Positions 32,363 through 40,676 of a stretch of 53,004 nt of DNA are shown piece after piece. A model generated the notes under the pieces. That model had not been told where the DNA came from. It did not search any database and saw only the letters and a list, made by a program, of their open reading frames with translations. The position numbers and the translations under genes are program-made. The stretch is from Streptosporangiaceae bacterium (lineage in GTDB: Bacteria; Actinomycetota; Actinomycetes; Streptosporangiales; Streptosporangiaceae), in the NCBI GenBank assembly GCA_030040155.1, contig JASHUG010000460.1, positions 1-53,004 of the forward strand, given 5' to 3'. Within the stretch, counting starts at the first letter, position 1. Every line of letters begins with the position of its first letter.

Positions 32363-32859
32363 CACGCGACGCCTCCGATCCTGGTCAGGGTCGTCGTCAT
32401 CGAGTAGTCCTTCTCGGGCCCGCGAGCGCGCCAGTGCTCGGTCAGGCTGTCCGCACCGAGCACGCGGACCGTCACCAGGTAGTGATCGGCACCACACGGG
32501 TGCTCCGCCTCCCAGCACCCGGACCTCAGGTCCAGCAGGTAGAACGGCCTGCCGTCGGCGAATAGCACCTCCGCCGTCCCGTCGGGTCTCGGCCGGTACA
32601 GCAAGCTGCGGCTGGCCGGGCCCCGATGCCTGCCGAAGCACAGCTCACCCCGCTCGTGGTAGGCAAGCATGGCGTTGGCGGCGAGGCCAGTGTGAGGATG
32701 GGCGCCCTCGGAGGTGAAGGTGGCCAGACCAAGGAACGAGCCAGGCTGGCCTGACCGGTGGTCCGTTAGCTCGCGCGCGGCCCACCAGCTGCCGCGCAGG
32801 TAGTCCTGCGTAGTGCCGGTGAACCGCCAGCCTGGCCGGGTCGTCGTCACCCAACGCAC
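32362..32859 (-). CDS. DUF6314 family protein
   Basis: 165 residues from the GTG at 32859; the much longer open frame upstream is antisense of bioY and shows no homology. Conserved stretches (LRGSWWAARELTDH, LFADGRPFYLLDL, HPCGADHYLVTVRV, GPEKDYSMTTTLTR) match the plan of DUF6314, a small beta-barrel family of unknown function. Its stop overlaps the start of the acyl-CoA synthetase gene. Function is not known; a small-ligand-binding role in the same pathway is a guess. Confidence 0.65.
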   Translation of the reverse strand: MRWVTTTRPGWRFTGTTQDYLRGSWWAARELTDHRSGQPGSFLGLATFTSEGAHPHTGLAANAMLAYHERGELCFGRHRGPASRSLLYRPRPDGTAEVLFADGRPFYLLDLRSGCWEAEHPCGADHYLVTVRVLGADSLTEHWRARGPEKDYSMTTTLTRIGGVA

Positions 32860-32967
32860 GTTACCTTGCGGTACCTGGAGCAGGGCAGGACGGCTCTCGC
32901 GCTCGTGATAACGTCCGTGATCTCCGGCCGCAGCCCTCCGCGGCCCGCCCCGAGGAGCCAGTCCTGC

Positions 32968-33600
32968 ATGTCCGCGTCCATCCTGCTCCAGCGTCCCCGC
33001 GCGCTCGTTCTTGCCGACCTCGTCGCCGGCGGCCGCAGCCGCCTCGAGCGGGTTGCCTGGGACGTCGCGCTCGTGGTCGGGGCCGCTGCCTTCGTGGGCG
33101 CGCTGGCCCAGATCTCGATCAAGCTGTCGTTCACGCCGGTGCCGATCACCGGGCAGACGCTGGGCGTGCTGCTGGCCGGAACCGCGCTGGGCTGGCGCCG
33201 GGCCGCGGCCTCGATGGCCCTCTACGCGCTGGCTGGAATCGCAGGGCTGCCGTGGTTCGCCGGGGCCACGCATGGCTATGTGGGCGCGTCGTTCGGGTAC
33301 ATCGTCGGCTTCTTCTTCGCCGCCGCCCTCTGCGGCTACCTGGCTGAGCGCGGCAACGACCGGTCCGTGCTCCGCTCGGTACCCGCCATGATCGCAGGCG
33401 AGATCGTGATCTACCTGTTCGGCGTGACCTGGCTGGCGGTTGACCTGCGTCTGGGCGCCAGCGCTGCGCTGCACGACGGCTTCACGCCGTTCATCATCGG
33501 CGACTCGATCAAGGCCGCGACCGCGGCCGGGCTGCTGCCGATCGCGTGGAAGCTGGCCGGTCGCCGTCCAGGTCGTCCCGACGCGCCGGCGGCTCGCTAG
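32968..33600 (+). CDS. bioY: BioY, biotin-transporter substrate-binding subunit
   Basis: 210 residues from the ATG at 32968 (GAGGAG about 11 bases upstream). Five to six membrane segments are present, with the family core FTPVPITGQTLGVLLAGTALG and the ALAGIAGLPWFAG and GYIVGFFFAA segments. BioY is the S-component of the ECF biotin importer; no ECF ATPase or T-component lies in the window, and solitary BioY can work alone. It overlaps the convergent TetR gene by 92 bases. Confidence 0.93.
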   Translation: MSASILLQRPRALVLADLVAGGRSRLERVAWDVALVVGAAAFVGALAQISIKLSFTPVPITGQTLGVLLAGTALGWRRAAASMALYALAGIAGLPWFAGATHGYVGASFGYIVGFFFAAALCGYLAERGNDRSVLRSVPAMIAGEIVIYLFGVTWLAVDLRLGASAALHDGFTPFIIGDSIKAATAAGLLPIAWKLAGRRPGRPDAPAAR

Positions 33601-34258
33601 CCAAACTGCCGGCACCGAGGCCGACGCCGACGCCGGCCGGGTCGGTCGCGCTTACGGGCGGCAGCCCTTTGGCGAGGACGTACATGAGGTCCTCGAAGAC
33701 GTCGTCGGGCACGCGACCGCCGGCCGTCCACTCGGCCCACCGCATGCCGACGAAGTGCCCGAGTCCCGTGTAGATGTAAGCGATCACCTCAGGGTCGTAT
33801 CTGGGGTCGACCTCGCCCGCCAGCTGGGCCACGCGCACGCCGCGCGCGTATCCGCGGGCCAGCCGCTCGTAGTAGGCACGGAATTCGCCGGGCGCAAGGA
33901 ACTCGGCCTCACGGATGATCCGGAAGATCCACGGGCGCTGGGACATCATGTCGAAGTACGCACGGAAGGCCGCGCGCTCCCTGGCCCGCTGGTGGTCGGC
34001 CGCGGTCTGCAACGCGGCCGCCATGGCTGCCCTGGTATCGGAGCCGATACGCCGGATCACGGCGGTGAAGATCTCAGCCTTCGACGCGAAGTGCGCGTAG
34101 AAACTCCCCGTGGCAATACCTGCCGCGGCGCAGATGTCGGCCACCGAGGTGCGGCGGTAGCTGCGCTCGCCGAACAAGTGCTCGGCCGCTGCCAGCAGCC
34201 GCTCCGCAGGCGGCTCCGTCGATGCCGCCGCCGGCCTCCGGCCGAGGGTGCTTGCCAC
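33509..34258 (-). CDS. TetR/AcrR-family regulator
   Basis: 249 residues. The HTH spans about 15-65 (TSVADICAAAGIATGSFYAHFASK). The all-helical C-terminal domain follows to about 205, and the last 45 residues are Gly/Arg-rich and disordered. The start is GTG at 34258. The 3' end overlaps bioY by 92 bases in antisense, so the tails of the two genes share sequence. The regulated gene and ligand are not evident; the operon at 34345-39263 lies upstream on the same strand. Confidence 0.85.
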   Translation of the reverse strand: MASTLGRRPAAASTEPPAERLLAAAEHLFGERSYRRTSVADICAAAGIATGSFYAHFASKAEIFTAVIRRIGSDTRAAMAAALQTAADHQRARERAAFRAYFDMMSQRPWIFRIIREAEFLAPGEFRAYYERLARGYARGVRVAQLAGEVDPRYDPEVIAYIYTGLGHFVGMRWAEWTAGGRVPDDVFEDLMYVLAKGLPPVSATDPAGVGVGLGAGSLASEPPARRDDLDGDRPASTRSAAARPRSRP

Positions 34259-34344
34259 GCTTGACCTCTGCTCACGACGCTCGTCACGCCCGGCTCGGCC
34301 GCCCGCGGGACCCCGCGGGCGGCCGACCCGCTGACGCCGTCAGG

Positions 34345-35670
34345 CTACGGTATGCCGCTGGTGGGAGCGGCCGGCTGCGCCGTCGTATACGTCGTGACCG
34401 CGCCGGTTGGTGTGTTGTCGGTGACCTGCGTCGGACCGAGCGGGACGAGCACGCCCTTCTCGATCTCGGCGATGTAGGCGCCGGTGATGCCGTCATGGTC
34501 GGTAGCCGAATACGCGTACGGCGCGACGGAGACACCCTGCGGCAAGCCCGAGTTCACCGCGTTGACCAGGTCCTGCCTGGTCGGATTGCGGCCTGCCTTG
34601 AACATCGCCTGCACGAACGTGTAGGCGGCAGCCATCCCGTACAGCACGTTGCCATCCATGGGCAGCTTCGGGATGTACTCGTTGTGAATCTTCGTGAACA
34701 GCGAGATCCAGCTGTTCGTCGTGTCGCCAAGCGAGGGCAGGTAGCTGTCGGTGATCATGCCCTGGATCAGGGAGTCCCCGAAACTGCCGCTCTTCTTCGC
34801 GTACGCGTTGAGCAAACCAGAAATGGTGATCGGATCGGAGCCGACGCTGCTGCTGACCAGCTGCGGGCTGTAGCTGAGGCTGAGCTCGGACAGCCGCAGG
34901 AGCGCCATGAAAGCCGGCACTGCGAACGCGATGACGACCTGGGCCCTTGATGCCTTGAGCGCCGCCGTCAGGGTGCCGACCTCGGCGGCCGGGTTGGCGG
35001 CGTTTACGTTGTAGGGCTCCTTCGCCACGACCTGCGAGGCGGGAATCTCGTAGCCGAGGCCCTTGATGCCGTCAAGCCCGAACTCGTCGTCCTGGTAGAA
35101 GTAGGCAATCCTCTCGCCCTTGAAATGCGCGGCGACGTAGCTGCCGAGTATTTTGCCTTCCCTGATGTAGTTGATCTGCCAGCCGAACGTCTCCGGCCAT
35201 GTAGACGGCGCGTTCCAGCATGCGCAACCGGAAGCGACGAACAGGTCGGGGACCTTCTCGGCATTGATGAACGGGGCCACGGCCAGATGGGTGGGGGTGC
35301 CGAGCCCGTTGAAGATGGCGAAGACGTGGTCCTGGAGGATCAGCTGCCTGACGACCGTCGTGGTGATCGAGGAGTTGTACTGGTCGTTGAGGTACTTGTA
35401 GATGATCTTCCGGCCATACACCCCGCCGTGCGCGTTCACGTACTGGAAGTAGGCGTTGGATGCTGGCGCGATCTCGTCGTAGCCCGGTGCCGCGATACCC
35501 GTGAGCGGCTGATGGCTGCCGATGAGGATCGTCGTGGCGGTGATGCCGGGCGCGGAAGCCTGCAGCTTGCCTGACGATGATGGTGTGCTGCTGCCGCAGG
35601 CGGCCAGCATCATGCTGAGCGTCGCCAGGGCGGCTACGGGCGCGAGGCCTAGTTTGCGGTATCTGGCCAT
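34345..35670 (-). CDS. livK: Liv-type ABC transporter substrate-binding lipoprotein
   Basis: 441 residues. A lipobox MLAAC puts the lipidated cysteine at residue 25, followed by a Ser-rich linker. The type 1 periplasmic-binding fold (Peripla_BP_6) covers about 45-425, with ITIGSHQPLTG-like ILIGSHQPLTG at the start and DDEFGLDG later. A Cys-x-Cys-Trp motif (GCACW) lies in the ligand lobe. It is the last gene of the liv operon, overlapping livM by 22 bases. Branched-chain amino acids are the classic substrate, but this family also takes amides, aromatic acids and others. Confidence 0.9.
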   Translation of the reverse strand: MARYRKLGLAPVAALATLSMMLAACGSSTPSSSGKLQASAPGITATTILIGSHQPLTGIAAPGYDEIAPASNAYFQYVNAHGGVYGRKIIYKYLNDQYNSSITTTVVRQLILQDHVFAIFNGLGTPTHLAVAPFINAEKVPDLFVASGCACWNAPSTWPETFGWQINYIREGKILGSYVAAHFKGERIAYFYQDDEFGLDGIKGLGYEIPASQVVAKEPYNVNAANPAAEVGTLTAALKASRAQVVIAFAVPAFMALLRLSELSLSYSPQLVSSSVGSDPITISGLLNAYAKKSGSFGDSLIQGMITDSYLPSLGDTTNSWISLFTKIHNEYIPKLPMDGNVLYGMAAAYTFVQAMFKAGRNPTRQDLVNAVNSGLPQGVSVAPYAYSATDHDGITGAYIAEIEKGVLVPLGPTQVTDNTPTGAVTTYTTAQPAAPTSGIP

Positions 35671-36746
35671 CTAGTTCCTTCCTTATCCACTCCTTCTTGG
35701 CGGGCGTCTGTGGTGGAGCCTTCTTCCAGCCGGCGGGCCAGGCGTCTGCCGATCGCGCTGACCGGTCCGGTCGCCGCCGGCGCCACCGGACCCAGCAGTC
35801 GGCGAACGCCGCCCTGGATGCCGGCCGGGAAGACGAGCATCACGATGATGAGCACCAGGCCGTAACCCGCGATGGGCACGCTTGCGCTGGCTGAGGAGAA
35901 CCCGTGGCTGGCGGCAAAGTCGGTCAGGAACGGCGGGACGAGAACCAGGATGATCCCGCCCCAGACCGCCCCGGCCAGGCTGCCGAGGCCGCCGAGGACC
36001 ACCGCGGTGAGCAGCTGGATGGACAGCGCCAGGGTGAACGCCCCTGGTGTGACGTTCAGCATGGTCATGGCCAGCAGGGAACCCGCCACGCCGGCGCACG
36101 CCGCGCTCAGCATGAAGGCCAGCACGCGCAGCCTGGCGACGTTCAGGCCCGCGAGCGCCGCCGCGGTCTCGTTGTCCCGTAGCGCGCGCCAGCTCCGGCC
36201 GATCCTGCTGCGGAGCAGGTTGGCCAGCAGCACCATGACGATCACCAGGCAGATGCAGCACACCCATCCCTGCCACTCGGTCAGCTGGAACGAGGCACCA
36301 AGGAAGCCGGGCGTGTTGACGGTGAAGTCCAGGCCCTGATCCCCGCCGAAGACGCCCTGCCATTGGTAGGCCACGGCAGGCAGCGCCACCGCGAGCATCA
36401 GCGTTGCGCCAGCCAGGTACGGCCCGCGCAGTCGCGCGGCGGCGACGCCCATGACCCCGCCGGCGAGCCCTGCCACCACGGCGCTGGCCACGATCGCCAG
36501 CGCCAGCGGCCAGTTCAGGTGCAGGACCAGCAAGGCCGTGGCGTAGCCGCCGACGAACATGAAGGCGCCATGGCCGATGGAAAGCTGGCCGCTGACCCCG
36601 ATCAGCACCGTCAGCCCGGCGACCGCGACCACCGTGGCCGCTACCTGGGCCATCTGGTACTGGCGGTAGGCATCCAGCTTGCTGCAGAGCACGAGCAGTA
36701 CGACGCATGCGATGATGCCGAGCCCGGCGTTCCTGGCTAGTGTCAT
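35649..36746 (-). CDS. livM: Liv-type ABC transporter permease LivM
   Basis: 365 residues, about 9-10 membrane segments. The motif GQLSIGHGAFMFVGGYATALL is the family hallmark near residue 53, and the later MTMLNVTPGAF and VLGGLGSLAGAVWGGIIL lie in the coupling region. The ATG at 36746 starts 4 bases after the livH stop, so the two permeases are co-translated. The last ~45 residues are charged and cytoplasmic. It works with LivH to form the membrane channel. Confidence 0.93.
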   Translation of the reverse strand: MTLARNAGLGIIACVVLLVLCSKLDAYRQYQMAQVAATVVAVAGLTVLIGVSGQLSIGHGAFMFVGGYATALLVLHLNWPLALAIVASAVVAGLAGGVMGVAAARLRGPYLAGATLMLAVALPAVAYQWQGVFGGDQGLDFTVNTPGFLGASFQLTEWQGWVCCICLVIVMVLLANLLRSRIGRSWRALRDNETAAALAGLNVARLRVLAFMLSAACAGVAGSLLAMTMLNVTPGAFTLALSIQLLTAVVLGGLGSLAGAVWGGIILVLVPPFLTDFAASHGFSSASASVPIAGYGLVLIIVMLVFPAGIQGGVRRLLGPVAPAATGPVSAIGRRLARRLEEGSTTDARQEGVDKEGTRWPDTAN

Positions 36747-36750
36747 CGGG

Positions 36751-37635
36751 CTACACCTGCCTGGTCGCGGTCGAGGCGAACAGTCCAGACGGCCGGAACA
36801 TCAGCACCAGGATCAGCAGCGCCAGGCCCGCGAGCTCAGGCAGGTTGCTGCCGACGTAGCCGGTCACGTAGTTGAGCAGCACGCCCAGGATCAGGCCACC
36901 GACGATCGCGCCGCCCGGACTGTCCAGCCCGCCGATCACGGCCGCGGTGAAACCGAGCACGAAGATGGAGTCCATGCTGTTCGGGTACAGGAATGTCTGC
37001 GGAGTGACGAGCATCCCGGCCAGAGCGCCGATGAGTCCCGCCAGTGCCCAGCCCAGGGTCGTGATGCGGCCGACCCGGACGCCCATGAGCTGGGCGACGG
37101 TCCCGCTGAACGCCGAGGCCCGCATGCGCAGCCCGACCGGTGTGTACCGGAACAGCACGGCCAGCAGGCCGGCCGCGGCCAGCACCGCCACGGCGGTGAA
37201 GATGGCGCTCGGCGACGCGCCCTCGCCAAGGTCAAAGCTCCCGATCTTCGCTCCGACGATGGAGTACGGCGTCGGGAAGGAGCGGTTCTTGCTGCCGTAG
37301 ATGATCCCGGCCAGGCCCTCGACGAGGATGAGCAGGCCGATCGTCACGATCACGGTGTTCAGGTGCGGCTTCCCGGCGGCCGGCCGGATGACGACCCGTT
37401 CCACCACGCCGCCGATGACCAGCCCGGCGGCCAGCGCGACTACGAACCCCAGCCAGTAATTGCCAGTGGCGTTGATCACCATCAGCGCTATGTAGCTGGT
37501 GAACATCGCCAAGCCGCCCTGGGCGTAGTTGAGCACTCGGGTCGCGCGCCAGATCAGAACGAGCGACAGCCCGATGGCGGCGTAGATCACGCCGTCACTC
37601 ACGCCTCCGAGCGTGAACTCGACGAACTCTTGCAT
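36751..37635 (-). CDS. livH: Liv-type ABC transporter permease LivH
   Basis: 294 residues, eight membrane segments. Family features include GGVSDGVIYAAIGLSLVLIW at the N-terminus and LNYAQGGLAMFTSYIAL; VLGFTAAVIGGLDSPGGAIVGG contains the region contacting the ATPase. The ATG at 37635 has GGAGG 6 bases upstream. It lies between livF and livM in the operon. Confidence 0.93.
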   Translation of the reverse strand: MQEFVEFTLGGVSDGVIYAAIGLSLVLIWRATRVLNYAQGGLAMFTSYIALMVINATGNYWLGFVVALAAGLVIGGVVERVVIRPAAGKPHLNTVIVTIGLLILVEGLAGIIYGSKNRSFPTPYSIVGAKIGSFDLGEGASPSAIFTAVAVLAAAGLLAVLFRYTPVGLRMRASAFSGTVAQLMGVRVGRITTLGWALAGLIGALAGMLVTPQTFLYPNSMDSIFVLGFTAAVIGGLDSPGGAIVGGLILGVLLNYVTGYVGSNLPELAGLALLILVLMFRPSGLFASTATRQV

Positions 37636-37647
37636 CGGCGGCCTCCG

Positions 37648-38367
37648 CTAGAAACCCAGGTAGTGCCGGCGCAACGCAACGTCGGCGGCCAGCTCGCCGG
37701 CAGCCGCAGTCGCGACCACCTTGCCGAGATTCAGCACGACCCCCTGGTCGGCGATCGACAACGCACTGCGCGCGTTCTGCTCGACCAGCAGCACGGTCAG
37801 CCCGCTCTCGTCGCGCAGTTGCCTGACGAGGTCCATGACCTGTGCCACGACCTTCGGGGCCAAGCCGAGGGAGGGCTCGTCGAGCAGCAGTACCCGAGGC
37901 GCGGACAGCAGCGCCCTGGCGATCACGAGCATCTGCCGCTCCCCGCCCGACAGAGTCGCCGCGTGCCTGCGCCGGCGATCGGCGAGGATGCTGAACTTCC
38001 GGTAGGCGTCTTCCAGGGCCGCGGCACGGTCGGCGCGGCGCCGTAGCAGCAACCCGAGCTTGAGGTTCTCCTCGACCGTCAGCTCCGTGATGACACCCTG
38101 ACCTTCAGGCACGTGCGCGACGCCGGCCCTGGCGATGTGGTCGGGCGCAAGCCTGGTCAGGCTGACGTCATCCAGCCGCACCTGGCCGCCGCGCGTCCGG
38201 ACGAAACCGGAGATCGTCCGCAGCAGGGTCGTCTTCCCGGCTCCGTTGGCGCCCAGGACGGCGGTGATGGTGGCCGGCCGGGCCGTGATCGAGACTCCGT
38301 TCAGCACCGGCGTGCTGTTATAACCGGCGACAACGTCGGTCACGGCGAGCGATGACGCCGGCATCAC
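37648..38367 (-). CDS. livF: Liv-type ABC transporter ATPase LivF
   Basis: 239 residues. Walker A GANGAGKT (39-46), signature LSGGERQ (about 136-142), Walker B LLLDEPSLGLAP and the switch histidine region are all in place, so it should be active. GTG start at 38367 overlaps the livG stop (GTGA), with GAGGAGG 7 bases upstream. It hydrolyses ATP to drive import with LivG. Confidence 0.93.
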   Translation of the reverse strand: MMPASSLAVTDVVAGYNSTPVLNGVSITARPATITAVLGANGAGKTTLLRTISGFVRTRGGQVRLDDVSLTRLAPDHIARAGVAHVPEGQGVITELTVEENLKLGLLLRRRADRAAALEDAYRKFSILADRRRRHAATLSGGERQMLVIARALLSAPRVLLLDEPSLGLAPKVVAQVMDLVRQLRDESGLTVLLVEQNARSALSIADQGVVLNLGKVVATAAAGELAADVALRRHYLGF

Positions 38368-39263
38368 TGGCTCGCCTCCTCATGCTGGCCAGCCGCCCTG
38401 GCCGCATTCCCGCTTGCCCCGTCCGCTGCCGCCGCGTCCTGTTCGGTGCCATCCGACGTCACGACGTCTGAGCCGAGATAGGCGGCGGTAACCGCGGGGT
38501 CAGCCTGGATCTGCTCAGGCGTGCCTGCGGCAATGACCTTGCCGAAGTCGAGCACGAAGATCTGCTGGCAGACCGACATCATTAGGTCCATCCGGTGCTC
38601 GATGACCACGACCGTGCACTGCTCAGCCAGCGAGGTCATCAGGTCACCGAGATCGGCCAGCTCCGAATCGGACAGCCCGCTGGCAGGCTCGTCGAGAAGG
38701 AGCAGCCGTGGCCTGGCCACCAGCGCCCTGGCGAGCGCCACTCGCTTGCGCAGGCCGTGTGCGAGCGTGTCCGGCATGGCCTCCGCATGCTCGCCGACGC
38801 CCACTAGCTCCAGCGCGCGCATCGCGTCGTCGCGCAGCCGGCGTTCGTCGTGGTCGGAGCGCGGCAGCCCGAGTAAACCGGACCAGAACCCGGCCCTGGA
38901 CCTGCTAGTCGCGCCGACCATGACGTTCTCGACGACGGTAAGCCCGCTGAACAAGCCGATGCCCTGGAGCGTCCTGGCGATGCCCAGGCGTGCCAGCCGA
39001 TGCGGGCGCATCCGGCTGAGCTGCCTGCCGCCGAAGGCAATGGTTCCTGCCTGCGGCCGGACGAATCCGCACAGGACGTTCAGCAGCGTGGTCTTGCCCG
39101 CCCCGTTGGGCCCGATGATGCCGGTCACCTGCCGTGCCGCTGCGCTCAGCGAGACATCGTCCAGCGCCACCAGGCCGCCGAAGTGAACGGTTATCCCCCG
39201 CACGTCCAGGCTGTCGTCTACCGCCCCGGTGTGCTCGCCTGCGCCAGGTGAACCGCTATTCAT
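38364..39263 (-). CDS. livG: Liv-type ABC transporter ATPase LivG
   Basis: 299 residues from the ATG at 39263; the frame opens further to 39353 without support. Walker A GPNGAGKT is at about 51-58, and Walker B LLLDEPASGLSDSELADL is followed by EHRMDLMM, the switch histidine. The C-terminal 30 residues are Ala/Asp-rich. It is the first gene of the five-gene liv operon, so its promoter lies in the 164 bases up to the DeoR gene. Confidence 0.92.
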   Translation of the reverse strand: MNSGSPGAGEHTGAVDDSLDVRGITVHFGGLVALDDVSLSAAARQVTGIIGPNGAGKTTLLNVLCGFVRPQAGTIAFGGRQLSRMRPHRLARLGIARTLQGIGLFSGLTVVENVMVGATSRSRAGFWSGLLGLPRSDHDERRLRDDAMRALELVGVGEHAEAMPDTLAHGLRKRVALARALVARPRLLLLDEPASGLSDSELADLGDLMTSLAEQCTVVVIEHRMDLMMSVCQQIFVLDFGKVIAAGTPEQIQADPAVTAAYLGSDVVTSDGTEQDAAAADGASGNAARAAGQHEEASQ

Positions 39264-39427
39264 CGTGCATGGTCCTCGCTCAGACCCGCGACGCCGCAAA
39301 GGAATGAACCAAGATTCACGACCGGCGCTACCCGGCGCAAGGTCGGCTCTCATTTGTTGCCAAAACGAGACCTATCGGCGAGCCATTCGCTGCGAAAGGC
39401 TCCGTTTGGCCGACCTGACGTGACCGC

Positions 39428-40186
39428 TCACACGAACTTGACCCGTACCCCGGCATCGGTCAGCGCCGCCGCTGCCTCGGGGTCGGCGTCCCGGTCGGTG
39501 ATCAGCTCACTGACCGCGGCGACCTCGCAGATCCGCGCGAACGCGATCTTCCCGATCTTGGAACTGTCGGCGACGACGACCACCCGCCGCGAGCAGCTGA
39601 TCATGACGCCGTTCGTGTGGGCCTCTACCTCTTGGTGCGTGGTGCAGCCGGCCCTCGCGTCGATCCCGTCGACGCCGATGAAGGCCACGTCGAGGTTCAG
39701 ACCGGTCAGGCTCGCCTCAGCGATTGGCCCCGACAGCTCGTATGACTCACTTCTGACCACGCCGCCGGTGACGATCAGCTTGAGCTTCGGCCGGACCGCG
39801 AGCTCGGAGGCGATGTTCAGCGCGTTCGTCACGATGGTCAGCTTTTGCTGGTCTGCCAGCGCGCGCGCCAACTCGGTCGCCGTCGTGCCCCCGGTGAGCC
39901 CGATCGCCATGCCTTCTGTGACGTAGGTAGCCGCCTCGCTGGCGATGCGCCGCTTGGACTCGGCGTGCCTGACCCCCTTATACCGAAGCGGCAGCTCATA
40001 GGACACGGCGTGGGCGATGGCACCGCCATGGGTTCGAGCCAGCAGCCGCTGCCGCTCCAGATGCACCAGGTCCCGGCGGATCGTGGCGGGCGAGGCGGAT
40101 AGATCGACGGCGAGGTCGGCGACCGCCACGGAACCACCATCCGCGAGGCGTTCCAGGATCGCGCTCAAACGCGCCGCTCTGTGCAC
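39428..40186 (-). CDS. DeoR-family transcriptional regulator
   Basis: 252 residues. The DeoR HTH covers about 5-58 (ADLAVDLSASPATIRRDLVHLERQ) and the sugar-phosphate-sensing DeoRC domain follows, with the signature GLTGGTTATELARAL and VAFIGVDGID. The family usually represses sugar operons and is released by a phosphorylated sugar. GTG start at 40186 overlaps the palindrome CTGTGCACAG (40179-40188), suggesting autoregulation. It is divergent from the sugar ABC importer. A second DeoR protein lies at 45210. Confidence 0.9.
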   Translation of the reverse strand: MHRAARLSAILERLADGGSVAVADLAVDLSASPATIRRDLVHLERQRLLARTHGGAIAHAVSYELPLRYKGVRHAESKRRIASEAATYVTEGMAIGLTGGTTATELARALADQQKLTIVTNALNIASELAVRPKLKLIVTGGVVRSESYELSGPIAEASLTGLNLDVAFIGVDGIDARAGCTTHQEVEAHTNGVMISCSRRVVVVADSSKIGKIAFARICEVAAVSELITDRDADPEAAAALTDAGVRVKFV

Positions 40187-40676
40187 AGCGAGAAATCATA
40201 TCGTGGCTGGTTGGAAGCTTCGGCACGATTTGGGCGCACACAGCCCTGCCGCCGGTCAGTGGTCACTTATGCACGATTGGTTCGTCCGAGCGCAAAGGAA
40301 ACCTTGCCTCTATGACGGAATCTCTTCTAGATTGGCGAGTTATGAGCGTAATCGATCAGGTCGGCCCAAGTCGTGCGCTCTTCGCCGCCTGGATCCAGCT
40401 GCGCTCAGCCCAACCCGAGCGCGCGGGCTCCCGCGGTCGCGGCCGCGCCTGCAATGCCGGTCGGCGACCCTGCTCAGAACGGTATGCACCCGGTTCCCGC
40501 GCGGCCAGACCCCGCGGACACAGTACGGGCGGCAGGTCTAGATCCAGCGGCAGGTACACGGCCAGCCGCGCGGGCGGCCCGCTCCCGCGTCATTCCCGCC
40601 GGGCTCTGCCCGACAGCCGTTGCTGACGGCGTCGGTGAGCCCGCCGAACCCAGCGTTTGGCTGAAGGAAGATGCAG
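40187..40676. other. Long divergent leader before the sugar-binding-protein gene
   Basis: 490 bases without a convincing gene; the frames here are Arg/Gly/Pro-rich and have no recognisable domain. AT-rich sequence near 40186-40345 probably holds the promoters, and the remaining ~340 bases would form an untranslated leader. No known riboswitch motif was recognised by eye. Confidence 0.55.
40304..40333 (+). promoter_or_regulatory. Possible promoter of the sugar ABC operon
   Basis: TTGCCT (40304-40309) and TAGATT (40328-40333) are 18 bases apart in a locally AT-rich stretch. The transcript would carry a ~340-base leader before the binding-protein gene. Confidence 0.4.

Noticed and set aside
32860-33615. 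Minus-strand extension of the DUF6314 frame to 417 codons
   Set aside because: It is fully opposite to bioY, is Arg/Gly/Asp-rich without domains, and the GTG at 32859 gives a normal DUF6314 length.
36679-38046. 455-codon plus-strand frame across livH and livF
   Set aside because: It is the shadow of GC-rich genes on the other strand, shows no domain and has Gln/Asp/Arg-rich composition.
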